NCBI GenBank assembly: GCA_023101885.1 | Contig: JALPQD010000088.1 | Location: 4,437,501-4,501,500, forward strand | DNA: 64,000 nucleotides | Direction: 5' to 3' | Source of the DNA: Typhlomys cinereus | Taxonomy: Eukaryota > Chordata > Mammalia > Rodentia > Platacanthomyidae | Shown: one piece after another, positions 1-11,571 of the stretch | Position numbering within the stretch: position 1 is the stretch's first letter | Layout of the letters: each line of letters starts with the position of its first letter | The notes under the pieces: model-generated | Database searches by the model: none | Seen by the model: only the letters and a program-made list of their open reading frames with translations | Told to the model about the DNA's origin: nothing | Program-made: the position numbers and the translations under genes

Positions 1-374
1 CTAACTGCCAGTCCCTATATCCTCTGACTGGGGAAATTGAACCCGTTTAGTCCCAAGTGAACAGGTAGGGACATGAGAGTGAGTTGCATCAGGTAATATT
101 AGATGTTTTTTAATACAGTAATATGGTAAAACTGAAAGGCAAATTATTCACGCTTCCAGGTTATTTTGTATTGCTTGTCACAGTTATAGTTCTTTATTTA
201 ACAAGTTCTCTAATTTTTTTTCCAAAAAGTTTTCTGTTCTCACATGTCCTATATCTGTGTCCCTTAATATTAGACAGTGGGAGGCCACTCGGCACTTCTT
301 GGTGCTGCATGTCATGTAACTTTTTTCTTGAGTCAGCCATCAATGAATTTGTCTAAATCTTTCACAATTCTTTT
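1..374. other. AT-rich intergenic DNA, no gene recognised
   Basis: I see no coding exon, RNA gene or clear repeat here. The short open frame at 123-356 has no recognisable domain and lies in low-complexity T-rich sequence. The stretch ends where the L1 3' end begins. Confidence 0.5.
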
Positions 375-2006
375 TTAAATTTTTCCTAGTTACACAAGCT
401 CAATGAGTAGGTATCTTCTTCCCCTTCCTTCTTTCTGTCTCCTCATTCCTTCCTCTTTCCCTCTGTCTTCCCTCTTTTCCGCTTCCCTCCTTCCCTCCTC
501 TTTCCTTCCAACCTTCCCATCTGTTCCCTCCTAATCTCCTGTCCATCAGCTTATATGAGTCCCAGAATACTCTGAATCATCTATTCTAGCAGGACTTCAG
601 GCCTCAGTGGCAGACCAGGAGACATTTCCTCAGGTTGCCAGTAATATAGATACTCCCCTATATCTGCCTAACCTTTTGCCTCTAAGGATCCTACTACCTA
701 AAACCATCTCCCCTGAAGTCCTCACTAGTCTATGGGGGCATGTTGACATGTCAGCCATTGTGCACATCTGGTAAGGTGAAATCTCACTGTAATGAGTTCC
801 TGGATGCGGCAGCCTAGTCCTTAGCAGAGTATTTTCTCCAGAGGTGGACTTTCCCATCTTTAGGCTCTTACAATTTTATCACCCTGTCTTCTGCAAGGTT
901 CCCTGAACTTTAGGATGGGGAGACATTTGGCTGGTCTAGTTCAGATTAATATTTTAGGGTTTTCATCAGTATTTTGCATTATGGTTGGCTGTTGTTTTCA
1001 GTTTTGCTGTTTTTGCACTGCACAAGAATGCATCCTGTCTGGGTGTCAAGGTCATCTCTTATCCAAAGATAAAAAGACTGTTTTTAAAAAAGGTCTTTAT
1101 ATAAGAAGAGGCTTAAAAGTAGAGGTAAGAATAGGAGTGGGCACAGTACTCAGTGGGGACAGCCTGCAGGTTGCCAGGGCTACCAACTAATAATCAACCC
1201 ATATACCCTCATGAGGGAGGACATGTGTCCAGCACTTTGAACATAAGTGAACAATAAGGAAAGTGGGGGCGGGCAGGGTCAGATGTCTCACTACTTTCAG
1301 GCATTCTTGACCATGGCCTAATTTCTCTATTGAACTGTGCTGCTTTGTCTCCATTCCATTGGAGTATTCTTTCCCCGTCCTCCTAGTTATAATCCTTTGT
1401 AGTTATAATAGGTGTTATAGAGATATATTTATCCCTTAAATATGTCATTATGAGGGTTTGGACTAAGTTCCACTTATAAAAGAGGACATGCAGTATCTAA
1501 TTATCTGTGTTTGTGATATTTCTTTGCTCGGTGTAACTTCTTCCAATTCCATCCATTTGCCAGCAAATTTCATTAAATCATTTTTGATGACTGAGTAGTA
1601 TTCCTTTATATATATCCCATTCTTCAACTGCTAGGCATTTAGGTTGATTCCATGACTTTGCTATTGGAAATAGTGCTGCGATAAACATGGATGTACTCAT
1701 GTCGCTATAGTAAAATGATGCATTTTGGAGGATTTATTCCCACTAATAGTATAGCAGGGTCATCTGGCATTTCAATTCTTAACTGTTTTAGAAACCGCCA
1801 TACTTATATCCAGAGTGGTTGTACAATTGTGCATTCCCACCAGCAATGTATGAGGGTTCCCTTCTTCCTAAATCCTCTCCAGCATTTGTTATTTTATGCA
1901 TTTTGGATTTTAGCCATTCTGACCAAAGTGAGATGGAATCTCTGGGTAGTTTTGATTTGCATTTTCCTGATGGCTAGGGAAGTGGAACATTTTTTATCAT
2001 ACCCCT
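375..2006 (-). mobile_element. L1 3' part (3' UTR and end of ORF2), minus strand
   Basis: This is the 3' portion of a LINE-1 read on the minus strand. The T-rich start near 375 is the tail side, and the pyrimidine-rich block at about 410-540 is the complement of the purine-rich tract of the 3' UTR. The segments at 720-900 repeat the same 3' UTR landmarks seen in the other L1s of the window (for example around 13460-13560 and 22830-23000). From about 1500 to 2000 the minus strand matches the ORF2 C-terminal region of the long L1 at 46861-47400, with many substitutions and stops. It is joined at about 2006 to an L1 segment in the opposite orientation. Confidence 0.8.
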
Positions 2007-2995
2007 AAAAAATGAAAGATTGCTACAAATCTAATGAAGGAAGTAAGAGACCTATACAATGAAAACTTTAAAACCTTAAAGAAAGAAATTACAGAAGATA
2101 CCAGAAGGTAGAAAGACCTTCCATGTTCCTGGAAGGTAGAATTAACATCATAAAAATGATCATCCTACCAAAAGCAATACATGGATTCAATATTATGCTA
2201 ATAATAATTTCAAGGCAATTATTTAACAAAACAGTATCAAAATTCATATGGAAGTGCAAAAGGTCCAAGATAGCAAAAACAATCTTGAGTAACAAAAACT
2301 CTGCTGGAGGTATGGTATCACCATACCAAACCTTAATCTATATTACAAATCCATAATAATAAAAACAGCCTGATACTGGCTCCAAAATAGACACAAAGAT
2401 CAATGGACAAAGGTTGAAAACCCAGACATAAGCCAATAAATAAACATTTAGTAATCTGATTTTTACATAAGGGCTCAGAAATCTCAATGGAAAAGAACAT
2501 CATCTTCAACAAATGGTATTGGCAAAACTGGATATCCAGATGCAGAAGGTTAAAACTGGACCCTTACTTGTCACAATGCAGGAAAATCTATTCCAAATGG
2601 ATCAAAGATTTTAATATTAAATGAAAGATTATAAAAACCTCAGAAGGAAAACTAAGGAGTGCCCTTAAACATTTTCTAAACATGACCCCAATAGCACAGG
2701 AAATAGAACTAACATTCAATACATGGAATCTTATGAAATTAAAGAGTTTCTGTTCAACAAAAGATACTGTTAACAGAGCCAAAAGACAACCCACAGAATA
2801 GGAGAAAATCTTCACTAACTTCTATCTGCACTAATATTCTGAGTGTACAAAGAATTCAAAAAATTAAATGCCAAGCAGATAAATAGCCCAACTGGAAAAT
2901 GGGCCATGAGACTTAAAAGAAACTTTTCCAGGGATGAAATCGAAATGCCCAATGAATACCTTTCACAGTTCTTTAAATAACCTCCCACTTTCATT
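2007..2995 (+). mobile_element. L1 ORF2 segment inverted relative to its 3' part
   Basis: The plus strand carries an ORF2 segment downstream of the reverse transcriptase core. It matches the minus strand of the long L1 between about 47400 and 48350, but it is broken by stops. Its orientation is opposite to the 3' UTR part at 375-2006. The order (3' end, then an inverted more 5' piece) is the usual result of twin priming, so both parts are probably one insertion. The short open frame at 2123-2356 is a remnant of this ORF2, not a gene. Confidence 0.8.
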
Positions 2996-3880
2996 TCAAG
3001 AGTTTTTTTCTTCATTTATGTACTACAGTACTTTGAAATATACCAAACTATTTTTTGTATTATCTTTGCTTTAAAAGAAAATTGTTGGTGCATCAAGAGC
3101 TCATTAACCATCTCACTTCATCTCCCCTCTCATGATTCATAATCCATTACAACTTCAAGTTATGATGGCAGTATTTTCTAACTCTAGATATTAGAATCTT
3201 ATATATGGGATTGTGCACCTTTGTTTCTCATATTAATATACAAATATAGATACATATATATGTAATGCATATATAGATATATACTATCTATCAATATATA
3301 TACTCTACATCCTTCACATAGATAAATCACATAAGTTACTATAGATTTCTTCCTGTGCATATCACTCATGATCATCATCTATGGTCACACTTGGTAAATA
3401 ATTAATCAAGTTAATTACAATGAATCTCATAATTAGAGGTAGAGGGTGTAGTGTATGTTCTAAACAATATAAGAATATAATCAAAATAATAATGGCAATA
3501 TAATTATAACAGTGTTCCCAGAATTGCTATTCTAGTCTAATTCATATTCTCTACAGATGAGATAAGGTATCAGCAGTTAGAAAGATGTGTCAGAATTCCT
3601 AGCTAACAGATGCTAGCATTTCACCAGTGCTACATCCATCATGGCATGTGGCCCATGCCTAGAGGCATTGCACATGTAGCTGATGCACCCCATGGACACC
3701 AGTAGATGGCAGAGATGAGAGGCTGTATTTGAAAGATTATAAAAACCTCAGAAGGAAAACCTTATTCTGACCTTAAACATTTGCATGATTAGTGGCCTGA
3801 CATACCACAGTGCACACCCATTCTATGAATTCCAACATCCATGCACTTACAACAAGAGTATCTTCTCTTGAGCTGGACTC
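2996..3880. other. AT-rich intergenic DNA with TA-rich simple sequence
   Basis: No gene is recognised. Positions 3230-3310 are a degenerate TA/TATC-rich simple repeat. A 31-bp piece at 3730-3760 is identical to 2622-2652 inside the neighbouring L1 segment. Confidence 0.5.
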
Positions 3881-4150
3881 TGTGTATCACACTGTGAACA
3901 GCCTCCCCTGGGTCAGAATAATGTGGCTATACAGTGGATGGTCTCAGGTGGATCAGTCTCTGTACTCTTACACCACGATGGCCTCCTGTGGCCCAGAGTC
4001 TCTGTGTTCACCATGGATGGTTTGCCCTCTTATAGGTTTGGTGCACTTACAATCTAGATGATCTGGTGTGACCCAGTGTCTGTAGCTCACAACATGGGTG
4101 GTCTCACATGGGTCATATAGTCTATGCACTCACATAAGCATCTTTCCTAA
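3880..4150. repeat. Diverged minisatellite, unit about 60 bp
   Basis: Four to five imperfect copies of a unit of about 60 bp follow each other. Each copy combines a 'ctctgtg/ctctgta' block, a 'cac' triplet-rich stretch, a 'gatgg' core and a 'tcaggtg/tgtggcc' block. Copies start near 3880, 3955, 3995, 4078 and 4115. The divergence between units indicates an old array. The open frame at 3810-4061 is a consequence of the array, not a gene. Confidence 0.5.
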
Positions 4151-4588
4151 GCAGGGAATTACCATCCTCACACAGCAGAGACTTCTTTTGAGTACAGCTT
4201 AGTGTGTTCAAACAATGGACCTCTTGTATGCATTCATATTATACTCTTTAAATTTTACCATGGATTCTCTTCTCCTATGTGGCATTCACATTATGAACTT
4301 ACTCAGCAACCCTGAAGATTGAGAATATCTGCTCTTTAAATTTTATCATGGGTTCTTAATCATGTGGAGATGGAACCTCAATTATAACTACTATCTATAT
4401 TCTAAATATATCATGTCTTATTATTTATATCTTATTATTTATGATGTTAGTTTCAAAAAAATAGAAGAAAACGTGAATGGAGGGGGACATGTTGATGGAA
4501 TGTCCAGAAGAGTTGGAGAGGGAAAAGGGTGAATGTGATCATAATATTATAGAAGACTGTAAAGTAATTGACAAACAAATACTCTTAT
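4151..4588. other. Intergenic DNA, no gene recognised
   Basis: AT-rich sequence without a recognisable exon or repeat. A purine-rich patch at 4470-4540 could be old L1 3' UTR, but I cannot support it. Confidence 0.4.
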
Positions 4589-4601
4589 AAGAAAACGCAT
4601 G

Positions 4602-4810
4602 GGGGGCTGGAGAGGTGGCTCAGGGGTTTAGCCTCTGCCTTGCAGGCTGAAGGTCCTGAGTTCGGATCCTAGACCCCACATATAGACGACGGGTGGAAGC
4701 GGGGGCGGCCTGCGTTTCTGGTCTTGGTAGGGCGGAACCTGTGAATCCCGGGGCAGAGTGAACAGGAGGAAGTGGAGGCGTCCATGGTGGTTCCCGAATT
4801 CGCCTGTGGT

Positions 4811-4864
<54 letters not shown>

Positions 4865-4921
4865 TGCACACACACGCATACACGCACCATTGAATAAATA
4901 AAAAAAATTAAAAAAAAAAAA
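4602..4921 (+). mobile_element. tRNA-derived B2-like SINE with (CA)n tail and TSD
   Basis: The head starts with a G run and 'ctggagaggtggctcag' (A box region). It is followed by the B-box-like 'gagttcggatcc' near 4658-4669, so it looks like a pol III tRNA-derived SINE. The body is GC-rich, then comes a (CA)n run at 4813-4870 and an A-rich end. A 13-bp direct repeat, aagaaaacgcatg, flanks it exactly (4589-4601 and 4922-4934). At least five relatives occur in the window. The perfect TSD and low divergence mark a recent insertion. Confidence 0.9.
4813..4875. repeat. (CA)n microsatellite in SINE tail
   Basis: Nearly pure CA dinucleotides within the SINE at 4602-4921. The long reading frames on the opposite strand here only reflect the GT repeat. 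Confidence 0.95.
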
Positions 4922-4934
4922 AAGAAAACGCATG

Positions 4935-5190
4935 TAGCTATGGCTAGACAGGTTAAGGGGAGTGCCCCTATCAGTTGGTCTGTCCAAGGAAAGGCACTTG
5001 GTCTGTCACAGAAGCCTGAACTTACCAGAGCGGATGATCCAGAGGAAACCCAAGGAATCATAGAAGCAGATGAATAGTAAGATGGGAGGCAATGGGATGG
5101 AGTGAAGAGGGAGGAGTGTGGGGATGAAGGAGAAGGGAAGGAAGGGGCAGAAATTATTACTCATTATACTTGTAAAACTAGGGAAAAAAT
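4935..5190 (+). mobile_element. L1 3' UTR/3' end fragment, plus strand
   Basis: The 'gtgcccctatcag' segment near 4960 is the complement of the 3' UTR landmark at about 13385. A purine-rich tract at 5075-5145 and the ending 'ttgtaaaactagg' then an A-rich stretch follow the order of the L1 3' ends elsewhere in the window. It is heavily diverged. Confidence 0.5.
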
Positions 5191-5787
5191 GAAAGAAAAC
5201 AAAAGGCATGCAGCAATTCTTCTGAAAGTCCTGCAAGTATGAAAAGGTCTTATTTTAGCCTTAATTATTGATGAGATGATAAAAAACAAAGAGTCCAAAT
5301 CTCTTACCCAAAATCAAGGGAAAGTAATCTTGATTCATTGAACAAATGTTTACCTATGACTCTTTCCTAATTTTGAAGATAGGATGAGTCTACTTAGAAG
5401 TCTGCAGGACAGTCATGTATGCAAATTGCAAGAATGAATCTCTTTTGTTGCTAGAACATGATTCCCAAGATTGAGTTGTGATGGCAATATAGGTGGATGT
5501 TGAGGAAGAAAGAATATTTGTAAGAAAGGGAAATTGTGGGAGGGCATGACAAAGTAGGTTAGTAGGAAGGGGCAAAGGAGGTGAAAAAGGAGTTAGCAGA
5601 AGGAGGATCCATGAGATCAGCACATCTATGAAATATATTTCTTTCTATATTAATTAAAAGCATTCAAAATATTTGCAAGAAATTTCTTGTCATATGTTAG
5701 AAAATTGACAAAAATGAAAGTAAATAAAAATAAACCTGTAAAATGTAAAATTAGACATTTGGTTAAGATAGGGAACAAATTTAAGTT

Positions 5788-5837
5788 GAAATGTCAAATG
5801 TTAAATGTCAAGTGTTAAATGTTAAATGAAATGTCAA
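5788..5837. repeat. Short tandem array of 'aaatgtcaa/tgttaaatg' units
   Basis: Four to five near copies of a unit of about 11 bp follow each other in an AT-rich background. Confidence 0.6.
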
Positions 5838-7068
5838 AAAGAAGATATTCACAAGATAGTCTTGTGATTTTTATTTATCTGTTTACTAAAAGAACAGAAT
5901 TTTAATAAATGAATCTGATGCCAGATTAAAAGAAAAAACAAATTTCCACCTGAAATTATTTCATTAAATATTTAAACTCATAATATATAACTCATAATAA
6001 GCAAGCAATAAAATCAGCACAAATGTTCTATAACTACAAAATGGAATGAGTAATTTATAAATTTCACATATTAGACTATTTTTCTCCATTGAAACGCGTT
6101 TTACTATGAAATATGTGATGTTATGGGTGGACTTCAATCACAAAAGGAAAACTTCCAGACTCAAGCCAGTGACACTTTGGATTACTGTTATGACCATCCC
6201 AGTAATGTCAAAAGAATGTGAATGCAATTTGATTGATGCCATGAGCTACAAGTAGGAGAAATGGTTAGCAAAGTCTCAGATGGAATCTCTTACCCATATA
6301 ACAGTGAATTCACAGCTAGAAATTTGAAAAGAGAGCTCTGTACTAAAAAGTTTGGTTCCTAAGGAACAGAATTAGTCAATAATTAAACAACCTTGGAAAT
6401 CATGATAAATAAACTATCCAAATGCATTGGTGCATATTTAAGTGACCAACTTGATTCCCACAGTTTGTTTAGTTGTTTCTTCCTCATAAAGTTAGGTCCA
6501 AAACTGCAGATAGTCTCATGGGAAAAATCTCCAGAGCTTTCTAGGTATGCATAATTTGCTATAGATCAATCTTACATTTCAATACATAATTATTTCTCAT
6601 AGAAGATTAAAAAATAGAGCTAAAATTAAAAATTAAAGGAAAATGAGATGTTCATTCTTTAAACTATAAATGAATTCAAAATTATTTTAAATGATTACAT
6701 AGTTTTATTTCATAACATTTAAAATGCTCATTGTGTAAAGAGTTTTTGGTAGGTGAGAAATATGCATCTGTCAACCTTTACTAAGTTCAGAAGATGGTTG
6801 AAGAGATTAATTTATGCATCATTTTTCAAGTTATTAAATGCTTAATAATTAGTTAATGTGTATGTAAAAATGTTAAGTTGTATACAGGATTAATTAAAAT
6901 GTTTCATATTACTATAAATGTAACCCCATGTGTAAGTAATAGCAAATTAAGTTTTAAAGCCTAGGCTCTTTCCAGAGACTTGAAGAAGTTGTTACTACAA
7001 TGAATGAACATGCTTTGTATTTATATTTTCAGTTTCAAGTTTCTCTTTTATCATGCTGCTCTTTTCTG

Positions 7069-7083
7069 TTCTTATGGCTACAG
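7069..7083 (+). promoter_or_regulatory. Predicted splice acceptor of OR-A coding exon
   Basis: A pyrimidine-rich stretch ends in 'ggctacag' at 7083. The exon would begin 28 nt before ATG 7112, as in the paralogues OR-B and OR-C. Confidence 0.6.
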
Positions 7084-7111
7084 AATATCTAGTGATCATC
7101 AAATAACATCT

Positions 7112-8014
7112 ATGGAGAACAGGACAGAAGCCACACAGTTTATCCTGCTGGAACTCATCAATGACCCAGATCTTCAGTTCCCTCTCTTCATCACCTTCCT
7201 CCTCATCTACACCATCACTCTGGTGGGGAACCTGGGGATGGTGCTGCTGATTCTCCTGAACTCTCGGCTCCACACTCCCATGTACTTTTTCCTGGGCAAT
7301 CTTTTCCTGGTAGATTTTGGTTGCTCCTCACCTGTTACTTTGAAGATCATGGCTGGGCACCTCTTGGGAGACAAGGTCATGTCTTACAATGACATGTTGT
7401 GTTTTACAACTGTTCTATTTTGCAGACTGTGCTACTGTGGAAGATTTCCTGTTGTCCACAATGGCTTATGATCACTGTGAAGCCCTGTGTAAGCCTTTAC
7501 ATATCACCACCATGACCACACAAACATGTGCTGTTTGGTCATCGGTTTCTTGAATGCCATTATCTATGATACAGACACTTTTACTCTGTCCTTCTGTAAG
7601 TCCAATATAACCAATTATTTTTTCCATAATATGCTAGTAATCATGGCTCTATCTTGCTTTGACAGATATATTAGTGAGTTAGCTTCTGTTTTTGTTGCCA
7701 ACTTCAATAACTTTTTTGTACTCATAGCTACCTTAATATCCTACCTGGTCATTTTTATCATCATCCTGAAGATGCACTCAGGCTTAAGTTCTCACAAGTC
7801 AATTTCCGCAAGTACCTTCCCCTTCACTGCTGTTTCCATTTTCTGTGGGATGATCATCTTCATGTACTTACCGCCTCACTCCAGTCATGCCATAGACACA
7901 GACAAAATAGAGTGTATGTTCTACACTATAATCATCTCCATGCTGAAACTTCTGATCTGCAGCCTGAAGAACAAGGAAGTAAAGAGTGCATTCACAAACA
8001 TTGTTATGAAGTAA
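7112..8014 (+). pseudogene. Olfactory receptor pseudogene OR-A (OR5B-like)
   Basis: ORs are seven-transmembrane G-protein-coupled odorant receptors of olfactory neurons. This exon starts at ATG 7112 with an N-glycosylation site at residue 3, then has TM1 and the LHTPMYFF motif at the start of TM2. The frame breaks near 7400-7425: the next segment (7425-7520) is readable only in another frame, and the original frame resumes at about 7526 and runs to the stop at 8014. The two frameshifts compensate each other. The DRY motif at the end of TM3 reads Asp-His-Cys, and the TM6 and TM7 segments are also degraded (the NPxxY region lacks its usual form). A predicted splice acceptor ends at 7083, 28 nt before the ATG. 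It is a paralogue of the three minus-strand ORs of the window but lies in opposite orientation. It cannot make a receptor. The OR5B assignment comes from memory of family motifs and is less certain than the OR call. Confidence 0.93.
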
Positions 8015-10725
8015 AAATAGTTTCATTTTCATTTTACTAACTTTTGAGAATGCACAATATCTGGGTTCATTTTTATCACATTTTTTCAATATGCTAAATT
8101 ATATTTAAAACCCATAGCAATTCAAGTTCCTGGGGCGTAGCTGTAACTTTGTTGTAAGGTTTTGTCTGAGAAACAGGAGCAACATTTTTGCATTTTTAAA
8201 ACTGTAAAACTTATATTTCTCTTATCAATTCTGACATTAATTTCTTCATATATTTAAATTCTGTTCTTAGATGTGTGCATATTTTGATGAATAATACCTC
8301 TTGCAAGTTTAATATTAGAACATTTACATCAGAGTAAACTCTTTTTTATTCCCACTTACATGAAGGACGGACTTTTCACTTCCATTCACTTTCAAATTAC
8401 CTTTCTCAATGTAAGGAAGTATTTTGTAGGGATTATAAAGATTAAGCACATATTTTCATTTCTGAATTCTTTTGTTCTTTCCCTGTATTTGAGATTTCAA
8501 TACAATTATACTTAAGCAAATAGAGTTGATCTACTTCAGTTTCCTACTTTATTTTTCTAGCATCTCATTTTTTTTAGCATTTTGCATTGCTTTTTTTGAA
8601 CTTTTTTTTTTTTGCTGCTATGCACATACTAAGTCACAACTCATTTGCATATCAGTCTTGTGAGTGATTGAATTATTTGGTGTCATTTCATGATAGGCAT
8701 AAAAAGATTGTCGTTGTGTGTATATGTGGACAGACAGATATGCACATAGACAGAACAACAAAAGCAGAGACCTGTGGGGAAAGGAGATATTTGTTATTTG
8801 GAACTAAATCAATGGTTTGTGGGGCTGGCAGCAAATTAAAATCTGTAAGGTTGGCTATTCAACAAAGATACAAAATCTCTGATGGCTTAATTTCAGCTTT
8901 AAGGCCACAGACAGGATTCTAAAAGAGCTGTTGATTCAGTTATGATTGATTTGTTGAAGAACTGCCCCTTACTAGTAAGTCCTGATTTTATCTGTACTCG
9001 GGCCACATATAGAATGGATGGAATCCCTTAACACAATTGACGCCACCCTTCTTGAACCAATATTTGCTCTTCATATGGTAGCTTAGCATTACCATGGAAA
9101 GGAAAGAGACAAGTGCTAGTGATATGTTCTCATATGCCAGAAGGGGAAAATTCTGGTCGTCTAAAGTAGAATATAGGAAAAAACAAAAACAGTTAGTTCC
9201 TCATGATATGGTATATATATATAAGCCTGGGGAAAGAGATTAATCAGTTCCAAAAAGGACTTAATCACTTTCTAAAAGGTCTACCTTGAGTATTAATCCC
9301 AAGCATGCAAAATTTGCATGGTCGTTTACTTTAGGGTTATAGCACATGATCACTCTTCCCTCATTTATAGAAATATTTTATTTGGTGTATCCAATGCTGA
9401 TATTCTTCATTTCTTTATTGCTAATTGAGTTCAAAGATTACCATGCCTTTTTTACTAGTGAAAACAAATCCAAATAGTTGAGAAAATCAAATCCGGGAAC
9501 AGAGAATCAATTCAGAAAACAAACTTAAAGATCATACCCTCTAGACATGTCTGATATCAAAGTTTGTTTTTGTTTAGGCAGGGTTTTCATGACAATCAGA
9601 ACTAAAAGATTTTCTATTAACTTCTAAATAATTGGCCAGTGTGATTTTGAAGGCTTCAGTGTCCACTGTCTACATGAATGAGCTAGTTCCAGAACAAGAG
9701 AGGTAACAGAGTGCTCATCAGTATAATGAAGAGGAAGCTTTCACCCCATGTGCAGTCTCAGCTCCTACACAACTGCAGCCCAGCATTTCTTGTTGTTTAA
9801 GCACAACTTATATCTTTACATACTTACTAACCACTGAGATAGGCTAGGAACTCATGTTCCAGGCATTTATCAAACCATGCATAAAAAAGAAGAATTGCAG
9901 ACAAAAACTACAATAATATTTACTTTTAATTTATTTTCATAGTTGCCTTCATCAGTTTTCTAAATTTCTAAAAATTTTTGTTTTTATATTTAACTCAATT
10001 TTAAAGGATATTCATGATTGTACTAGATGTGATAATAACTGCATATAGAAAATATACTTTATTAACACGGCTTTTGTTATTATTAATTATATCATCATTC
10101 TAGTCATAATTTTTGGAATATACATCATACCTTTGGTTGGGATAGTGACTACACGATCATGACTCATCTCTACTCCCCCATACAATCTGTGTGATGGCTG
10201 TGTATTAGCCTAAGTGAGAAACAAATCTGCAGCATAAAAATATAACATCCTGATGTCTAAGATCACTTAATTTGATCTTGCATGAAAGCAGTTTGTAGTT
10301 GTTTTGAAATTAAGGATAATGTGGTACGAAAGTAATTCATATAGTTTAATGGGTCATGAAAGCAGCAACAGTTTTCTGACAACACAAAGGCAATGAAAAT
10401 GATAGCTTAGCATATTTCAAGGGCCTTTTACTAAAGAAATAGCAAAACAGAAAGAAAAACTTTTGGAAAGAAAGTGGCAAGGATTTGTCAAAGATTTAGA
10501 GAAAGGAAGTGGATGCTAAATCAAGAAAAAGGTAAGAACTACAGTGCCAGACTACACATGAAACAGAAATACTCTTTTCAGGAAATTTTAGAAATCTCAC
10601 TAAGCAAGCAACCATATCCATAGTAAGCAACAACAGAATAAACTGGAAACATGAATATTCACCTTTCAGCTTTATTATTGTAATAAAAGTGTCCAGTGTT
10701 CAAAAAACAACAAAAAGGGTGTGAT
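8015..10725. other. Single-copy AT-rich intergenic DNA, no gene recognised
   Basis: I see no exon, RNA gene or clear interspersed repeat. A T run lies at 8607-8619 and a short TA run near 9212. Old unrecognisable repeats may be present. Confidence 0.45.
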
Positions 10726-10737
10726 AAAAATGAGAAA

Positions 10738-10967
10738 ATTCAGGCTGGAGATATGCCTCAAGGGTTAAGCCTCTGCCTCACAAGTAGAAGATCCTGAGTT
10801 CAGATCTCAGGTATCACATAAAAATGCTAGGTGAAAATGGTGAAGGTCTGCACTAGTGGCCCTTGTGGGCTGAGCCTGGGAAATCCCAGAGAGAGGCAAG
10901 AAATAGGTGGAAGCAATCCAGGATGATTCCCAAACTCACTCTTGGTCCTCCACAGGGACCCAGTGCC

Positions 10968-11018
<51 letters not shown>

Positions 11019-11025
11019 TTAATTA
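10738..11025 (+). mobile_element. tRNA-derived SINE, diverged copy, with (CA)n tail
   Basis: The head 'caggctggagatatgcctca' and the B-box-like 'gagttcagatctcagg' align with the SINE at 4602. The body is more diverged, and a (CA)n run at about 10974-11014 follows. A near-perfect direct repeat of about 12 bp (aaaaatgagaaa) lies at 10726-10737 and 11026-11037. It represents an older or different subfamily from the 4602 copy; the copy at 36783 resembles it more. Confidence 0.85.
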
Positions 11026-11088
11026 AAAAATGAGAAATTTTTTTTCATCTACAGGAAATAATTGTACTAGTTTATCAAGCACAGACAT

Positions 11089-11566
11089 TGTGATAGTTAA
11101 GTCTGGGTGTCAACTTGACACACCCAGTGTTAACTAAGATGGGCTGAGACTACATCTGCAAGGATCAACTGAGATCCCCTAATAGGATTATACTCATCTT
11201 AGATCCTATCACAACCTCTTATAGGATCCTCTCAATACTGGACCATATAAAAAGGAGCCAAGAAAGAGAAGAGATGCCATCTTGCAGCTGTGCTAGGAAT
11301 CGCTCTTCCCTCCAGCCATCCTGGCTTCTTCGACCTTCTAGCCTTTGACTAGAATTCTCCAGCCTTCAGCCATCACCCACTTGACTACTGAACTGAGCAG
11401 CTAGCTACTGGCGGCTATCGTTGGACTACCTCGGCCATATCTGTAAGCCAACTCAATAAACTTCCTATATATGTGTAATATATGTGTGTGTGTATATATA
11501 TATATATATGTGTTATATATATTCATTCTGTGAATTCCATGACTCTAGAAAACCCTGACTAATACA
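11089..11566 (+). mobile_element. Solo LTR with 5-bp TSD
   Basis: The element begins TGTGATAG and ends CTAATACA, so it has the TG...CA ends of an LTR. It is flanked exactly by the 5-bp repeat gacat (11084-11088 and 11567-11571). A TATA-like box (tataaaaa) lies at 11246-11253 and a polyadenylation signal AATAAA at 11455-11460, the expected U3-R order. No internal retroviral sequence is attached, so it is a solo LTR formed by LTR-LTR recombination, or a non-autonomous LTR. The ends resemble mammalian ERVL/MaLR-type LTRs; I cannot name the family. A TA/TG-rich microsatellite has expanded inside it at 11466-11520. Orientation is inferred from the TATA and polyA order. Confidence 0.8.
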
Positions 11567-11571
11567 GACAT

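Larger units (their letters stand above)
5191..7083. other. AT-rich upstream region of OR-A
   Basis: This presumably contains the intron and promoter of the OR-A transcription unit. I could not identify a 5' noncoding exon. A purine-rich patch lies at 5440-5620. A short tandem array of an 11-13-bp unit (atgtcaa/tgttaaatg variants) lies at 5788-5837. Confidence 0.4.

Noticed and set aside
4602..4680. A functional tRNA gene
   Set aside because: The A and B box resemble a tRNA, but the sequence belongs to a dispersed SINE with TSD and A-rich tail. It has no tRNA cloverleaf 3' half.
4628..5061. Open frames of 119-130 codons on the minus strand across the CA repeat
   Set aside because: They are created by the (GT)n strand of the SINE tail plus the SINE body. 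The same frames recur at the other SINE copies (18662, 53615, 53788), and there is no conserved protein.
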